From positions 1 to 5,561 of the forward strand of contig JAZKZE010000102.1 of assembly GCA_045612485.1 (NCBI GenBank): a stretch of DNA of 5,561 nt. Direction: 5' to 3'. Under the pieces are notes generated by a model. The model was given only the letters and a program-made list of their open reading frames with translations. It searched no databases and was not told where the DNA came from. Origin of the DNA: RGIG5327 sp045612485 (GTDB taxonomy: Bacteria > Verrucomicrobiota > Lentisphaeria > Victivallales > UBA1829). The position numbers and the translations under genes are program-made. Positions 4,579-5,561 of this stretch are shown here, piece after piece; the first letter of the stretch is position 1, and every line of letters starts with the position of its first letter.

Positions 4579-5561
4579 GCTGAATTATATCAAGCATTTC
4601 AAAAAACGGTAGAGATGAGATGGGATTCTCTTTATTACCACGTGGGCAAGGTTACATTTGAACCGGGGGTATATACTTTATCAGCAAGTTTCAGTGGGTC
4701 TATCCAGTTTGATAACGGCTGGAAGCCGTCATATAATTACATGCTGAACAGGGATCACGAATTTCCTAAAACTGTAACAGAAGCAACAGAATGGGATATT
4801 GACATTTATTCAAATAATACAAGTATAGTTTCTTGGGAAGAAACCCTGGAATACGATATTAAATTCTACAAACTTACGGAAGAAGAGATCCGGTCCCTGG
4901 AAGAATCAAAAATAAAATCGGCAGCAGATTCCGCAAGCAGATCCGCATCATTATCCCGGGAATGGTCAGCGGAAAATTCCGCCATAATGTCTGCCGAGGA
5001 GTCATATTGGCGGGAACAGTCTGCTTTATGGTCTGCGGAATGGTCCGCAACGCGCAGCGCATCAGCGCACGAGTCTGCTTCCCGCAGTGCGTCCGCATGG
5101 AATTCGGCACATAGAGCCTCTATCAGTGCTTCCATTTCCAGGCTTCTTTCTGAAGAGCGTTCTGCAATAGCTTCTGCGGAAGATTCCCGACTGCAATCAT
5201 CCGCAGATCAGAGCAAAGAAGATTCCCGGTTGCGGTCTTCAGCATTGCAGTCTGCGGAAGATTCCCGGAGGCGGTCATCGGTAAACCAGATTTCTTCGGA
5301 TAGTCCGACCAGTCCGACCAGTCCGACACCATCGGGCAGCTCCGGAGAACCGGAGGGCTCCAGTATCCCCACATACCCCACGGACTCCAGTATCCCCGAT
5401 CACTGGCCCAGCAGCTCCGGAGACCCGGAGGGCTCCAGTATCCCCGGAGGCAACACAAGCAGCTGGGCGATTACGCCGAATCCGCCGGGATCTTCCTTTC
5501 TGCCTGATGATGGCAGTTCCGTAGACCCGGAGGAAGGGGGCTCCGGAGAGCCGCCTATTTC
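4576..5561 (+). CDS. repeat-rich tail fibre-like/surface protein (partial, 3' cut off; 328 codons visible)
   Basis: The frame is open from ATG 4576 to the last base with no stop. Residues 1-110 are a compact head. GKVTFEPGVYTLSASFSGSI (24-43) and later alternating strands look like a small beta-sandwich, and LTEEEIRSLEESKIKS (100-115) begins a helix. Residues 115-201 are a Ser/Ala array with serine mostly every fourth residue and several Trp. Residues 202-240 are three 13-residue repeats beginning EDSR. Residues 243-251 are Ser-Pro-Thr triplets. Residues 252-328 are a Gly/Ser/Pro/Glu linker with a duplicated segment. Ser/Ala-rich repetitive stalks are common in phage tail fibres (for example lambda Stf-type proteins), so a fibre or receptor-facing role fits the position at the end of the tail module. 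The head is not a fibre-anchor domain I recognise, and the binding domain would lie past the window. A Ser-rich, possibly glycosylated surface adhesin is the alternative. Confidence 0.8.
   Translation, partial: MAELYQAFQKTVEMRWDSLYYHVGKVTFEPGVYTLSASFSGSIQFDNGWKPSYNYMLNRDHEFPKTVTEATEWDIDIYSNNTSIVSWEETLEYDIKFYKLTEEEIRSLEESKIKSAADSASRSASLSREWSAENSAIMSAEESYWREQSALWSAEWSATRSASAHESASRSASAWNSAHRASISASISRLLSEERSAIASAEDSRLQSSADQSKEDSRLRSSALQSAEDSRRRSSVNQISSDSPTSPTSPTPSGSSGEPEGSSIPTYPTDSSIPDHWPSSSGDPEGSSIPGGNTSSWAITPNPPGSSFLPDDGSSVDPEEGGSGEPPI
4918..5178 (+). repeat. Ser/Ala tetrapeptide (S-A-x-x) array
   Basis: Residues 115-201. Serines fall at 119, 123, 127, 131, 135, 139 and 143, then 149, 153, 157 and 161, then after phase slips at 184, 188, 192, 196 and 200. 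The four-residue register continues into the next repeat block at 204 and 208. Alanine usually follows the serine (SAEN, SAIM, SAEE, SALW, SAEW, SATR). Codons for the same residues vary (tca, tcc, tct, agc, agt), so the array is kept at the protein level rather than by recent DNA duplication. Confidence 0.8.
5179..5295 (+). repeat. three tandem 39-bp (13-residue) repeats
   Basis: Units at 5179-5217, 5218-5256 and 5257-5295 each begin GAAGATTCCCG and encode EDSRLQSSADQSK, EDSRLRSSALQSA and EDSRRRSSVNQIS. A CAG codon is kept at codon 11 of all three units. The shared 11-base start plus scattered matches indicate duplication at DNA level followed by drift. The unit is a whole number of codons, so copy-number change keeps the frame. 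The next residues, SDS at 241-243, may be a decayed fourth start. Confidence 0.85.
5302..5328 (+). repeat. three 9-bp AGTCCGACC repeats (Ser-Pro-Thr)
   Basis: Two perfect copies (5302-5310, 5311-5319) are followed by one differing at the last base (5320-5328). They encode SPTSPTSPT and mark the switch from the helical or Ser-rich stalk to the Pro-rich linker. Near-identity points to recent slippage. Confidence 0.85.
5338..5445 (+). repeat. 33-bp direct duplication in the Gly/Ser/Pro/Glu linker
   Basis: 5338-5370 and 5413-5445 differ at one of 33 bases and encode SSGEPEGSSIP and SSGDPEGSSIP. A partial copy, CTCCAGTATCCCC, lies between them at 5385-5397. A more decayed echo (ACCCGGAGG, GGCTCCGGAGAGCCG) appears at 5525-5553. 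The unit is 11 codons, so duplication and loss keep the frame. Confidence 0.85.

Noticed and set aside
4866..5135. Antisense open frame rich in Ala/Asp (ADHSAD type)
   Set aside because: It is a shadow of the Ser/Ala tetrapeptide array. Serine and alanine codons read backwards rarely give stops, so an open frame is expected.
4918..5445. CRISPR array
   Set aside because: The units are adjacent or differently sized, diverged, in frame with a continuous coding sequence, and have no unique spacers of constant length.
5123..5458. Antisense open frame with Trp/Ser/Tyr-rich repeats (GYWSP type)
   Set aside because: It is the mirror of the repetitive linker and EDSR repeats of the + strand gene. 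It has no convincing start region, and its apparent repeats follow from the DNA repeats.

Overview
The window looks like part of the tail module of a tailed double-stranded DNA phage or prophage. All supported genes are on the + strand, tightly packed, and some are translationally coupled. No integrase, tRNA, rRNA, insertion sequence or CRISPR array is visible. The only gene I can assign to a family with real confidence is the tape measure-like protein. The other assignments rest on order, length and composition. The host cannot be named from the sequence. Strong AAGGAGG/GGAGG-type ribosome binding sites show a Bacteria host. The mid-range base composition and protein style faintly recall gut Verrucomicrobiota/Lentisphaerota prophages, but that is an impression, not evidence.

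Layout: the window opens in the last 41 codons of an upstream gene (1-126). Four bases later comes a 243-residue basic protein (GTG start at 131), a candidate tail-completion or neck-type component. A 117-bp gap (863-979) carries an excellent ribosome binding site for the 620-residue tape measure-like protein (980-2842). This protein has an Ala/Gly-rich hydrophobic segment near its N-terminus and long charged helices with a motif repeated three times. Two unrecognised genes follow through ATGA overlaps: a 257-residue protein (2839-3612) and a 320-residue protein (3609-4571) made of three tandem beta-rich repeats. The last gene (4576 to the window end, incomplete) has a short globular, probably beta-sandwich head. 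This is followed by a Ser/Ala tetrapeptide array, three 13-residue repeats, an Ser-Pro-Thr triplet run and a Gly/Ser/Pro/Glu linker with a 33-bp duplication. It resembles a tail fibre or other surface-exposed adhesive protein.

How the genes probably work together (inference): the tape measure sets tail length, the two following proteins are candidates for tail-tip or baseplate-associated parts, and the repeat-rich last protein is a candidate fibre or receptor-facing component. The most interesting parts are the three nested repeat systems of the last gene, the tandem-repeat architecture of the 320-residue protein, and the gap before the tape measure gene. That gap holds a short antisense stretch that reads like the end of a protein.
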